Source: Sphaerotilus microaerophilus (lineage in GTDB: Bacteria > Pseudomonadota > Gammaproteobacteria > Burkholderiales > Burkholderiaceae_C). Taken from it: DNA of 64,000 nt. The position numbers and the translations under genes were made by a program. The stretch covers positions 4,650,001-4,714,000 of the forward strand of contig NZ_AP025730.1 of the NCBI RefSeq assembly GCF_023734135.1. Direction: 5' to 3'. The first letter of the stretch is position 1, and every line of letters starts with the position of its first letter. Under the pieces are notes generated by a model that searched no databases, was not told the DNA's origin, and saw nothing but the letters and a program-made list of their open reading frames with translations. Of the stretch, positions 17,228-24,913 are shown in pieces.

Positions 17228-19393
17228 TCAGGCCTTCAGATACTCCATCTTCCCCCCCAGCCAGCGCGTCACATGCGCGCGGGCCGCAGCGGGGTGACGG
17301 TCCAGCAGCTCCGGCGCGGCGGCGCGGGCGCGCTGCAGCAGCGGGGCGTCCTCGGCCAGGTCGGCGAAGCGCAGCAGGGCGTCGCCGCTCTGGCGTGAGC
17401 CCATGAACTCGCCGGGGCCGCGGATCTCCAGGTCGCGGCGGGCGATCTCGAAGCCGTCGGTCGTCTCCACCATCGCCTTCAGCCGCGCCTTGCCGGTCTG
17501 CGAGAGCGGGCCGGTGTAGAGCAGCACGCACACACTCGCCACCGCGCCGCGGCCCACCCGGCCGCGCAGCTGGTGCAGCTGGGAAAGGCCGAAGCGCTCG
17601 GCGTGCTCGATCACCATCAGGCTGGCGTTGGGCACGTCCACGCCCACCTCGATCACCGTGGTGGCCACCAGCACCGCCATGTCGCCGCTGGAGAACAGCG
17701 ACATCACGGCGGCCTTCTCCGCCGACGGCATGCGGCCGTGGATCAGCCCGACCATGCGCCCGGGCAGCGCCGCGCTGAGGTGCTGGTGGGTCTCGGTGGC
17801 GTTCTGCAGGTCGAGGTTCTCGCTCTCCTCCACCAGCGGGCAGACCCAGTAGACCTGCCGGGCGTGCTCCTCCACCTCGTCGCGGATGCGGGCGATGACG
17901 TCCTCGCGGCGGTTGTCGGCGAAGACCTTGGTGACCACCGGGCTGCGCCCCGGCGGCAACTCATCGAGCGTGGAAACGTCCAGGTCGGCGAAGTAGGTCA
18001 TCGCCAGCGTGCGCGGGATCGGCGTGGCGCTCATCATCAATAGGTGCGGCTCCAGCGAGCCCGGGCGACCATCGTCTCCTTCGGCGCCCGCCAGCTTGCG
18101 GCGCAGCTCCAGCCGCTGCGCGACGCCGAAGCGGTGCTGCTCATCGACGATGGCCAGGCCCAGTTTGGCGAAGCGCACGTCGTCCTGGATCACCGCGTGG
18201 GTCCCCACCACCAGCGCGGCCTCGCCGCTGGCCACGCGCTCGACCATCTGGCGGCGCTCCTTCCCCTTGCGGCTGCCGGTCAACCAGGCGATGCCCTGCC
18301 CGCGCTCGGCCAGCAGCGGGTCCAGCCACTGCACCAGCTTGCGGAAGTGCTGCTCGGCCAGGATCTCGGTGGGCGCCATCAGCGCGCACTGCCAGCCGGC
18401 CTCGATGGCCACCGCAGCCGCCAGCGCGGCCACCACCGTCTTGCCAGAGCCGACGTCGCCCTGCAGCAGGCGGTGCATCGGCTGCTCGCGGCCCAGGTCG
18501 GCGGCGATCTCCTCGGCCACGCGGCGCTGTGCGCGGGTGAGCTGGAAGGGCAGCACAGCGAGCAGCCGCTCATGCAGGCCACCGACCGACGCGTGCAGCG
18601 CCGGCGCACGCAGCTTGCGGCGCTCGCGCTGCGCCTGCAGCTGGGCGATCTGCTGGGCCAGCAGCTCCTCGAACTTCAGCCGCTGCCAGGCCGGGTGGCT
18701 GTGGTCCTCCAGCGCCGCCAGGCTGGCCGAGGGCGGCGGGTGGTGCAGGAAGCCCAGCGCCTCGCGCAGGCTGGGCAGGCCGGGCGGCAGCACGCGCGCC
18801 GGCAGCAGCTCGTCCAGCGGCGCGCGCACCAGGCCCGAAGCCACCGCCTTGCGCAGGTAGGCCTGCGGCAGCTGGGCGCTGGTCGGGTAGACCGGCGTCA
18901 GCGCCGCGGCCAGCGGTGTGGCGGCGTCCACCGCCTTGAAGGTGGGGTGCACCATCTCCGGGCCGAAGAAGCCGCCGCGCAGCTCGCCGCGCACCCGCAC
19001 CCGCGCGCCCGCGGCCAGGGTCTTCTGGTGCGAGGGGTAGAAGTTGACGAAGCGCAGCACCAGCTCGGCGCGGCGCCGCCCGGGTGCAGCGTTCCCGCCC
19101 GGCTCCAGCGATTCGGCGAGGTGGACGATGAACTGCCGGCGCGGGCGCAGCTCCACCTTGGCTTCGCGCACGACGCCTTCGACCTGCACCGTGTCGCCAG
19201 GGCGGGCCTCCGCAATCGGGGTGAGCTTCGTCTCATCCTCATAGCGCAGCGGCAGGTGCAGCGCGAGGTCGATGTCGCGCACGAGGCCGAGTTTTTCCAT
19301 CGCCCGCTGCGGGACGGATTTCGCGGGCGGCGGGGCGGGCGCCTTGGCGGCAGTCGCCGCGTCGACCAGAACGTCAGAACCCGGTGAAGCCAT
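17228..19393 (-). CDS. recG: ATP-dependent DNA helicase RecG
   Basis: 721-aa branch-migration helicase that reverses stalled forks. It has an N-terminal wedge/OB domain (about 60-190), helicase motif I GDVGSGKTVVA, the RecG-type DExH box IVDEQHRFGV, motif III MSATPIPRTLAMT, and C-terminal motifs VATTVIEVGVDVPNA and QLRGRVGRG. ATG 19393 is used; the frame stays open upstream but that stretch overlaps the doc gene. It begins only 14 bp after the doc stop codon, so it probably shares a transcript with the toxin-antitoxin module. Confidence 0.97.
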   Translation of the reverse strand: MASPGSDVLVDAATAAKAPAPPPAKSVPQRAMEKLGLVRDIDLALHLPLRYEDETKLTPIAEARPGDTVQVEGVVREAKVELRPRRQFIVHLAESLEPGGNAAPGRRRAELVLRFVNFYPSHQKTLAAGARVRVRGELRGGFFGPEMVHPTFKAVDAATPLAAALTPVYPTSAQLPQAYLRKAVASGLVRAPLDELLPARVLPPGLPSLREALGFLHHPPPSASLAALEDHSHPAWQRLKFEELLAQQIAQLQAQRERRKLRAPALHASVGGLHERLLAVLPFQLTRAQRRVAEEIAADLGREQPMHRLLQGDVGSGKTVVAALAAAVAIEAGWQCALMAPTEILAEQHFRKLVQWLDPLLAERGQGIAWLTGSRKGKERRQMVERVASGEAALVVGTHAVIQDDVRFAKLGLAIVDEQHRFGVAQRLELRRKLAGAEGDDGRPGSLEPHLLMMSATPIPRTLAMTYFADLDVSTLDELPPGRSPVVTKVFADNRREDVIARIRDEVEEHARQVYWVCPLVEESENLDLQNATETHQHLSAALPGRMVGLIHGRMPSAEKAAVMSLFSSGDMAVLVATTVIEVGVDVPNASLMVIEHAERFGLSQLHQLRGRVGRGAVASVCVLLYTGPLSQTGKARLKAMVETTDGFEIARRDLEIRGPGEFMGSRQSGDALLRFADLAEDAPLLQRARAAAPELLDRHPAAARAHVTRWLGGKMEYLKA

Positions 19394-19407
19394 GGGCGAC
19401 GACAGGC

Positions 19408-19815
19408 TCAGCGCACGCGCGGCGCGATGTGACCGCGCAGCCAGGCAGCGAAGGCGCTCTCTTCGAGGTCGCCGGCGGCCAGTGTCATCACGGCCACGGT
19501 GGCATCGGCCTGGCTGGCGGTGAGACGCCAGCCGTTCAGCGCCAGGCACAGGCCGATCGCCAGGAAGGCCGCCCGCTTGTTGCCGTCGACAAAGGGATGG
19601 TTCTTCGCCAGCCCGTAGGCATAGGCCGCCGCCAGGTCAGCCAGATCCGGATCGCCGTACACCGCGACGTTCTGTGGCCGCGCCAGGGCCGAGTCCAGCA
19701 GCCCCTCATCGCGCAAACCGGATGCACCACCATGCAACGCCAGGCTCTCGTCGTGCAGCAGCATCAGCATGCGCTTGTCGACCCAGCGCCAGGTCTGGTT
19801 CACCGTTTCCATCAT
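19408..19815 (-). CDS. doc: Doc-type toxin (Fic fold, death-on-curing)
   Basis: 135-aa Fic/Doc protein. The active-site motif HPFVDGNKR at 73-81 is the Doc form of the Fic motif, with the catalytic His and the Asn-Lys of the phosphate-binding loop. Doc of phage P1 phosphorylates EF-Tu; by analogy this is a translation-inhibiting kinase toxin, but the target here is unproved. It lies 16 bp after an AbrB-type antitoxin and 14 bp before recG, all on one strand. All motif residues are intact. Confidence 0.9.
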   Translation of the reverse strand: MMETVNQTWRWVDKRMLMLLHDESLALHGGASGLRDEGLLDSALARPQNVAVYGDPDLADLAAAYAYGLAKNHPFVDGNKRAAFLAIGLCLALNGWRLTASQADATVAVMTLAAGDLEESAFAAWLRGHIAPRVR

Positions 19816-19831
19816 GGCGACCTCCGCCGCG

Positions 19832-20056
19832 TCACTTGGCCAGGGCGCGGAAGGTGTCGCGGTACTCGCGCATGAACTCGCGGCCCAGCTCCAGCTGCTC
19901 CTCGAAGGCCGGGTCGAAGGCGGTCAGCGCGACCCCGTCCGGGGTGTCGGTGACGTAGATCGAGTCGCCCTTCTCCAGCTTCAGCCGCGCCAGCACCTCC
20001 TTGGGCAGGATGACGCCGACCGAGTTGCCGATCTGGGTGAGCTTGAGGGTGTGCAT
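19832..20056 (-). CDS. AbrB/MazE-type antitoxin paired with Doc
   Basis: 74-aa protein starting [20 protein letters not shown], an AbrB/MazE swapped-hairpin DNA-binding domain, with an acidic and helical C-terminal tail ([19 protein letters not shown]) suited to binding the toxin. An in-frame ATG four codons upstream (20068) is possible, but only the internal ATG at 20056 has a good ribosome-binding site (GGAG, spaced about 7 bases). Classical Doc partners are Phd-type; an AbrB-type partner is a known but less common combination. Confidence 0.88.
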   Translation of the reverse strand: MHTLKLTQIGNSVGVILPKEVLARLKLEKGDSIYVTDTPDGVALTAFDPAFEEQLELGREFMREYRDTFRALAK

Positions 20057-20094
20057 GGTGGACTCCATGAGTTGACGGGGAATGCCCCGGAGGA

Positions 20095-20113
20095 CGTTAT
20101 AACATTCGTTATA
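20095..20113. promoter_or_regulatory. AT-rich direct repeat, promoter/operator of the doc module
   Basis: Two CGTTATA heptamers (20095 and 20107), 12 bp apart, overlap the palindrome GTTATAAC and sit 39 bp upstream of the antitoxin start. Read on the minus strand, TATAAC is a plausible -10. Such AT-rich sequence is rare in this GC-rich window. It is probably the autoregulated promoter of the toxin-antitoxin genes and perhaps of recG. Confidence 0.45.
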
Positions 20114-20152
20114 TTCTGCTCCCTCCCTCCCCTGCCCTGCAAGCCGTCTGCC

Positions 20153-21376
20153 GTGTCCGAACCGCTTTCTTCCCTCGCCGCCGCCCCGCGCACCTGGACC
20201 GTGGCCGACTTCGATTTCGAGCTGCCGCCCGAGCTGATCGCCCAGGCGCCGGCCGCCGAGCGCAGCGCCTCGCGGCTGCTCGATGCCGGCCCGGCCGGCA
20301 GCGACGCCCCGCCGGTGGACCGCGTCTTCCGCGAGCTGCCCGACTTGCTCGAACCCGGTGATCTGCTGGTGTTCAACGACACCCAGGTGATCCGCGCGCG
20401 TCTGTACGGCGCCAAGGACAGCGGCGGCGCGGTGGAGGCGCTGGTCGAGCGCGTGCTGCGGGCGGCCGACCCTGCGGGCACCCAGGAAGTCTGGGCGCAC
20501 CTGCGCGCCAGCAAGTCGCCGCGCGCTGGGCAGGCGGTGCACTTCCGCAACGACGCGGGTGAATCCTTCCGCGCCGAGGTGCTGGGCCGCTGCGGACCGG
20601 AGAATGGGCTGTTCCACCTGCGCTTTCCGAGCGACGCTTTCGTGCTGCTGGAACGCTTCGGCCACGTGCCGCTGCCGCCCTACATCACCCACGCCGACAC
20701 CGCCGAGGACGCACGCCGCTACCAGACCGTGTTCGCCCGCCACCCTGGCGCCGTGGCCGCGCCGACCGCTGCGCTGCACTTCGACGAGGCGCTGCTCTCC
20801 GCGCTCGACGACCGCGGCGTGCAGCGCGCCGCGGTGACGCTGCACGTGGGGGCCGGCACCTTCCAGCCGGTGCGCGCCGAGCGGCTGGAAGACCACCAGA
20901 TGCACAGCGAGTGGTTCGAGGTGCCCCCCGCCACCGTCGCTGCCATCGAGGCCACCCGGGCAGCGGGCGGTCGCATCGTCGCGGTGGGCACCACCAGCCT
21001 GCGCGCACTGGAGTCGGCCGGCCGCGCCGCTGCGCAGGCCGGGCTGGACGCCTCCTCCACCCCGCTGCTGGCAGGTGCGCGCGAGACCGACATCTTCATC
21101 ACCCCCGGCTTCCCCTTCCGGGTGGTGGACCGGCTGGTCACCAACTTCCACCTGCCGAAAAGCACGCTGATGATGCTGGTGAGCGCCTTTGCCGGCTACG
21201 AGCGCATCCGCACGCTGTACGACCATGCGATTGCGCAGCACTACCGCTTCTTCAGCTACGGGGATGCCATGCTGCTGACGCGTGCGCCCCACAGCGGACT
21301 GTTCCAGCCCGAAGCAGCAGCGGGCCGAGGTGGCACAGGGGTTGCTCCAGCACGGCAAAACCCCCCATGGCCTTGA
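20153..21376 (+). CDS. queA: S-adenosylmethionine:tRNA ribosyltransferase-isomerase QueA
   Basis: 407 aa from GTG 20153. It transfers the ribosyl part of AdoMet to 7-aminomethyl-7-deazaguanine in tRNA, giving epoxyqueuosine. Family motifs are visible: [12 protein letters not shown] at the start, [44 protein letters not shown] and [19 protein letters not shown]. No ATG lies near the conserved start; GTG 20153 is the first suitable start and GTG 20201 is an alternative. A tail of about 22 residues follows the usual SYGDAMLL end. It is divergent from the doc module; the queuosine gene tgt is 11 kb away. Confidence 0.93.
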   Translation: MSEPLSSLAAAPRTWTVADFDFELPPELIAQAPAAERSASRLLDAGPAGSDAPPVDRVFRELPDLLEPGDLLVFNDTQVIRARLYGAKDSGGAVEALVERVLRAADPAGTQEVWAHLRASKSPRAGQAVHFRNDAGESFRAEVLGRCGPENGLFHLRFPSDAFVLLERFGHVPLPPYITHADTAEDARRYQTVFARHPGAVAAPTAALHFDEALLSALDDRGVQRAAVTLHVGAGTFQPVRAERLEDHQMHSEWFEVPPATVAAIEATRAAGGRIVAVGTTSLRALESAGRAAAQAGLDASSTPLLAGARETDIFITPGFPFRVVDRLVTNFHLPKSTLMMLVSAFAGYERIRTLYDHAIAQHYRFFSYGDAMLLTRAPHSGLFQPEAAAGRGGTGVAPARQNPPWP

Positions 21377-21452
21377 CTTTGCTCAACGTCTACGGATGGC
21401 GCCGGCCTAACTTCGGGCCATCCAACCTTTCTGACGACTGCGGAGTAGCACG

Positions 21453-21845
21453 ATGAAAACGACTGTGAAGATGACCGCCCTGGCCGGGATCGCCCTGCTG
21501 GCCCCGGCCCTGGCCCTGGCGGCCGGCAAGCCGAACGACGACGCGATGCTCAAGCTGGCCACCACCAGCGGCTGCATGACCTGCCACCACATCGAACCGG
21601 GTGGCAAGGGCCCCGAGGGCCTGCCGCCGATCGGCCCGGCCTGGAAGGACGTGGCCGCCAAGTACAAGGGCGACAAGACCGCCCTGTCCAAGCTCACCCA
21701 GACTGTGCTGAAGGGATCGAACCCCTACGAAAGCCACTGGAAGGGCAAGGCCTCCGGCCTGGCGATGCCGCCCAACGCAGTGGCGATCAAGGAGGCCGAC
21801 GCCAAGCAGCTGGTTGGCTGGATCCTGCAGCTCGAAAGCAAGTGA
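21453..21845 (+). CDS. periplasmic class I cytochrome c
   Basis: 130-aa exported monohaem cytochrome. It has a signal peptide (KMTALAGIALLAPALALAAG), the haem site CMTCH at 41-45, and a probable axial Met in GLAMPPN near residue 105. This resembles small cytochromes of the c551/c552 type, which carry electrons to terminal oxidases or reductases. A ribosome-binding site (GCGGAG) precedes the ATG. The redox partner is not evident from neighbours. Confidence 0.9.
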   Translation: MKTTVKMTALAGIALLAPALALAAGKPNDDAMLKLATTSGCMTCHHIEPGGKGPEGLPPIGPAWKDVAAKYKGDKTALSKLTQTVLKGSNPYESHWKGKASGLAMPPNAVAIKEADAKQLVGWILQLESK

Positions 21846-21907
21846 GTCACCGTCGCGTGGTGCCAGCCTGACGCCTGTGCCGCGCGCCGCGCGCGCTCAC
21901 GGCGCGC

Positions 21908-22717
21908 TCAGGACGGCTGCGATGCCGGCGACAGTGATGAGGCCACGGTCGCCGAACGCGACCATGCCGGTGGGGGCTCCGCTTGGCTCAGCCCGCGCGT
22001 TGCCGCCCAGAGTGCGGCCTCGGTCCGGCTGGCCAAGCCCAGCTTGTGGAACAGGCCCAGCACATGGGTCTTGACGGTCGACTCCGCCAGGCCCAGCGAC
22101 TGGCTGATCGCCTTGTTGGTCAGGCCGACCGAGAGCAGGCGCAGCACATCCAGCTGCCGCCCCGACAGTCCCAGCCGGCCCCATTCGGCGTCGCTGGACG
22201 GCGGTTCGGCCTCGGCTGCCAGGTCACCCGCGGATCGCGGCACGCTGATGGCCTGCCCCCCCACACCATCGAAGCCGGGGATCACCCCAGCCGTCGGCAG
22301 CCCGCTGCGCCGGGGCGCGGTCCCCAGCAGTTCCTGGAGCAAACAGACGATGGCCTCCGGCTTGGCCGTCTTGGCGATCAGGCCGTCGACCCCCTCGGCG
22401 AGGAGGGCTGGCAGCTGGTCCGCCGTGCCGCGGTCGATCAACGCCACCACCGCGGCACCCGGCCAGCGCGCCCGGCAGCGCCGCAGCAGGGCGCCAATGA
22501 CCTCGGGTGCCTGCGGCGTCAGGCCGTGGGCCTCGGGATCGACCAGGACGAGGTTCGCAGCACCGGCCTGCAGCAGCGCGCCATCGACGTCGGGCGCCTC
22601 ACGCCATTCAACGTCGGCAAAGTGCTCGCGCAGCAGCAGGCCAAGCCCCACGCGCCACAGCGTGTGGGGATCGATCAGCAGCGCGGTCTGGGGACGCAAG
22701 GCGGGCTCGGCAGGCAA
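21908..22717 (-). CDS. LuxR-family regulator with atypical receiver domain
   Basis: 269 aa. A receiver-like N-terminal domain (LLIDPHTLWRVGL; possible phospho-Asp in LVLVDPEAHGL; Lys in LIAKTAKP) is joined by a long linker to a LuxR helix-turn-helix (LSGRQLDVLRLLSVGLTNKA, then LAESTVKTHVLGLFHKLG). Only one acidic residue is in the first pocket, and the usual Thr/Ser after the fourth strand appears to be replaced in VVALIDRG, so phosphorylation control may be weak or lost. No kinase gene is adjacent. It is convergent with the cytochrome gene. Confidence 0.85.
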   Translation of the reverse strand: MPAEPALRPQTALLIDPHTLWRVGLGLLLREHFADVEWREAPDVDGALLQAGAANLVLVDPEAHGLTPQAPEVIGALLRRCRARWPGAAVVALIDRGTADQLPALLAEGVDGLIAKTAKPEAIVCLLQELLGTAPRRSGLPTAGVIPGFDGVGGQAISVPRSAGDLAAEAEPPSSDAEWGRLGLSGRQLDVLRLLSVGLTNKAISQSLGLAESTVKTHVLGLFHKLGLASRTEAALWAATRGLSQAEPPPAWSRSATVASSLSPASQPS

Positions 22718-22858
22718 CTCATGAACATCCCACTATAGGGACAAGCGCCTTCCAAGCCCTTGTGGTATCAAGGCCATATCCCCGAGAACACCCCCGAGCC
22801 GGGGAGGTCCGCCGCCCGCAGTCGGCAGAAACGACCGTCGCGTGCGGACCCCAGGGCC

Positions 22859-22887
22859 TTCAGCGGGCGTTCAGCGAGTCTTCAGCG
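22859..22887. repeat. three TTCAGCG units at 11-bp spacing over the exbD stop
   Basis: TTCAGCG occurs at 22859, 22870 and 22881. On the minus strand each gives CGCTGAA, so the exbD stop codon (22882-22884) is followed by two more TGA triplets in the other two frames. It is a short tandem duplication that makes a three-frame stop. Confidence 0.6.
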
Positions 22888-23301
22888 GGCCTCGGGCTGG
22901 CTGACGAAGCCGACCTTGCTGAGCCCGGCGCGGGAGGCGTCGGCCAGGGTCTCGGCCACGTGCCGGTAGGTGGCGTCCTGGTCGGCACGCAGGTGCACCT
23001 CGGGCTGCACCGGCTGGTGCCCGGCCGCCTGGAAGCGCTGTGCGGCCTCCTCGCGGCCGACCCGCTCGCCGTTCCAGTAGCGCAGGCCCTGGGCGTCGAT
23101 GACGAAGTCGATCTTCACCGGCACCGGCGGGTGCTCCCGCGAGGTCGCGCGCGGCAGCTCCAGCTTGACGGCGTGCGTGAGCAGCGGCGCGGTGACGATG
23201 AAGATCACCAGCAGCACCAGCATCACGTCGATGAGCGGCACCATGTTGATCTCGGCGAGCGGGGCGCCGGTGGTCTTGCGGTCGAAACTGGCGAAGGCCA
23301 T
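22882..23301 (-). CDS. exbD: ExbD biopolymer transport protein
   Basis: 139-aa inner-membrane protein with one N-terminal helix (INMVPLIDVMLVLLVIFIVT) carrying the conserved Asp used for proton flow, and a periplasmic domain. With ExbB it energises TonB for uptake through outer-membrane receptors. It is the last gene of a receptor-tonB-exbB-exbD string and lies 24 bp after exbB. Confidence 0.95.
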   Translation of the reverse strand: MAFASFDRKTTGAPLAEINMVPLIDVMLVLLVIFIVTAPLLTHAVKLELPRATSREHPPVPVKIDFVIDAQGLRYWNGERVGREEAAQRFQAAGHQPVQPEVHLRADQDATYRHVAETLADASRAGLSKVGFVSQPEAR

Positions 23302-23325
23302 GGGGACTCTCCTGGGCTCGCGTGA

Positions 23326-24123
23326 TCAGGCCGCGGCCGGGCGCAGCGGCTGCAACGCGGGGGCGACCGGCGTTGCCGTGCGGCCGTTCTCCGCCAACGG
23401 GCTGCCCATCGACAGGAAGGTCAGCAGCTCGAAGGCGAAGGCGTCCAGCCTGGCGCCCAGCACCCGGTTGCTGCGGGTGATGGCGTTGTAGGCCACCACG
23501 GCGGGGATCGCGACGGCCAGGCCGATGCCGGTCATGATCAGCGCCTCGCCCACCGGGCCGGCCACCTTGTCCAGCGTGCCCGCGCCGCTCATGCCGATGG
23601 CCACCAGCGCGTGGTAGACGCCCCAGACGGTGCCGAACAGGCCGACGAAGGGCGCGGTGGCGCCGATGGTGGCCAGCGTCGTCAGGCCGTTTTCCAGCCG
23701 CGTGGTCTCCTCGTCGAGCACCTTCTTGATGGTGCGGGTGACGAAGTCCTGCGCGCTGCCGGCCTCCTCCAGCTTGGCCGCGCCGTACTTGGCGTGGTGC
23801 TGGCGGGCGTGGATGGCGTGCGCCGCCAGGTGGCCGAAGGGGTCGCGCACACCGTGTGCACCGATCTCGGCGGCCACCTCGTCGAGCGAGCGCGCATTCC
23901 AGAAGAAACCCAGGAACTGCTCGCTGCGCTGGCGGCGCAGCAGCTGCGTGAGGCCCTTGATCAGGATGAGCGCCCAGGACAGCACCGACATCACGATCAG
24001 GATGGCCAGCAGCGACTTGCCGACCACGTCGGACTGGGCGATGAAGTGCCCGAAGCCCATCGCGGGAACGGCCTCGATGAGGGTGGCGGCCGAAGCGGCC
24101 AGGTCAGGTGCAGCAGGGGTCAT
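23326..24123 (-). CDS. exbB: ExbB proton channel protein (MotA/TolQ/ExbB family)
   Basis: 265 aa from ATG 24123; an earlier in-frame TTG at 24147 is less likely. It has three membrane helices, an N-terminal one near SLLAILIVMSVLSWALILIKG and a pair in the C-terminal half (ATIGATAPFVGLFGTVWGVY and GLAVAIPAVVAYN), with the cytoplasmic stretch between. It forms the pentameric channel with ExbD. It lies between tonB (39 bp) and exbD. Confidence 0.95.
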   Translation of the reverse strand: MTPAAPDLAASAATLIEAVPAMGFGHFIAQSDVVGKSLLAILIVMSVLSWALILIKGLTQLLRRQRSEQFLGFFWNARSLDEVAAEIGAHGVRDPFGHLAAHAIHARQHHAKYGAAKLEEAGSAQDFVTRTIKKVLDEETTRLENGLTTLATIGATAPFVGLFGTVWGVYHALVAIGMSGAGTLDKVAGPVGEALIMTGIGLAVAIPAVVAYNAITRSNRVLGARLDAFAFELLTFLSMGSPLAENGRTATPVAPALQPLRPAAA

Positions 24124-24162
24124 GATGAATGTCCAGAGAAGAAGCAACGGGGGTCGGCCGCA

Positions 24163-24894
24163 TCAGTCTTCAAGTTCGAAAGCCAGCGGCATGACGATCC
24201 AGAACTCGCAGGGCACGCCGTTTTCGGTGCGCGGTTTCACTCGGGCGGTCGCCGCCTTGCCCAGCGCCTCCTGGTCCAGGCGGGCGAAGCCGGAGGATTT
24301 CTGCAGCTGGACCTGGCGCGGCACGCCGCGGGTGTCGATCAGCGCGCGCACCAGCACCACGCCCTGCTCGCGCAGGCGCTTGGAGGCCAGCGGGTAGTCC
24401 AGCTGCGGCACGCGGATCCAGTCGGTGTCGGTCAGCACCACCTGGCGGGGCGCGGCCGGCGCCGGGGCGGGCGGCACGGCGGGCGCCGGGGGCGCCGGCG
24501 GCGCAGGCGGAGCCGTGGGCGCGGGCAAGACCGGCGGCTCGGGCGGTGGTGGGGGCGCCATGAAGGTCGGCGCCGGCACCGGCAGGGGCGGCGCCGCCGC
24601 GGCGATCACCGGCGCGGGCGGCGGTGGGGTCTTCGGCGCCACCTTCGGTGGCGGCGGGGGCGGTGGCTTCGGGGCCTCGGGGGTCGGCGCGATGAGGTCC
24701 ACCATCATGGGCGCGAACTGGCCCGCCGCCTGGCGCACGGCGGGGACCTGCAGCAACGCCCAGCCACCCAGCAGGTGGGCCCCCAGCATCCCCGCGACCA
24801 GGGCGCGCTTGGCGCCCGGCCCCAGGGGATCTGCGCTGTGCGGCGGGACCGTCGACAGGCCGGGCAGCGGCGTGGGCGTCACGATGGTGGACAT
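24163..24894 (-). CDS. tonB: TonB energy-transducing protein
   Basis: 243 aa from ATG 24894. An N-terminal membrane anchor (ALVAGMLGAHLLGGWALL) is followed by a Pro/Ala-rich periplasmic spacer of roughly 90 residues, then a C-terminal TonB domain (YPLASKRLREQGVVLVRALI, then GFARLDQEALGKAA). It bridges the periplasm to the TonB box of receptors. It lies 19 bp after the receptor gene and is probably dedicated to it. Confidence 0.94.
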   Translation of the reverse strand: MSTIVTPTPLPGLSTVPPHSADPLGPGAKRALVAGMLGAHLLGGWALLQVPAVRQAAGQFAPMMVDLIAPTPEAPKPPPPPPPKVAPKTPPPPAPVIAAAAPPLPVPAPTFMAPPPPPEPPVLPAPTAPPAPPAPPAPAVPPAPAPAAPRQVVLTDTDWIRVPQLDYPLASKRLREQGVVLVRALIDTRGVPRQVQLQKSSGFARLDQEALGKAATARVKPRTENGVPCEFWIVMPLAFELED

Positions 24895-24913
24895 CAACCC
24901 CTCCCCTCGGTGT

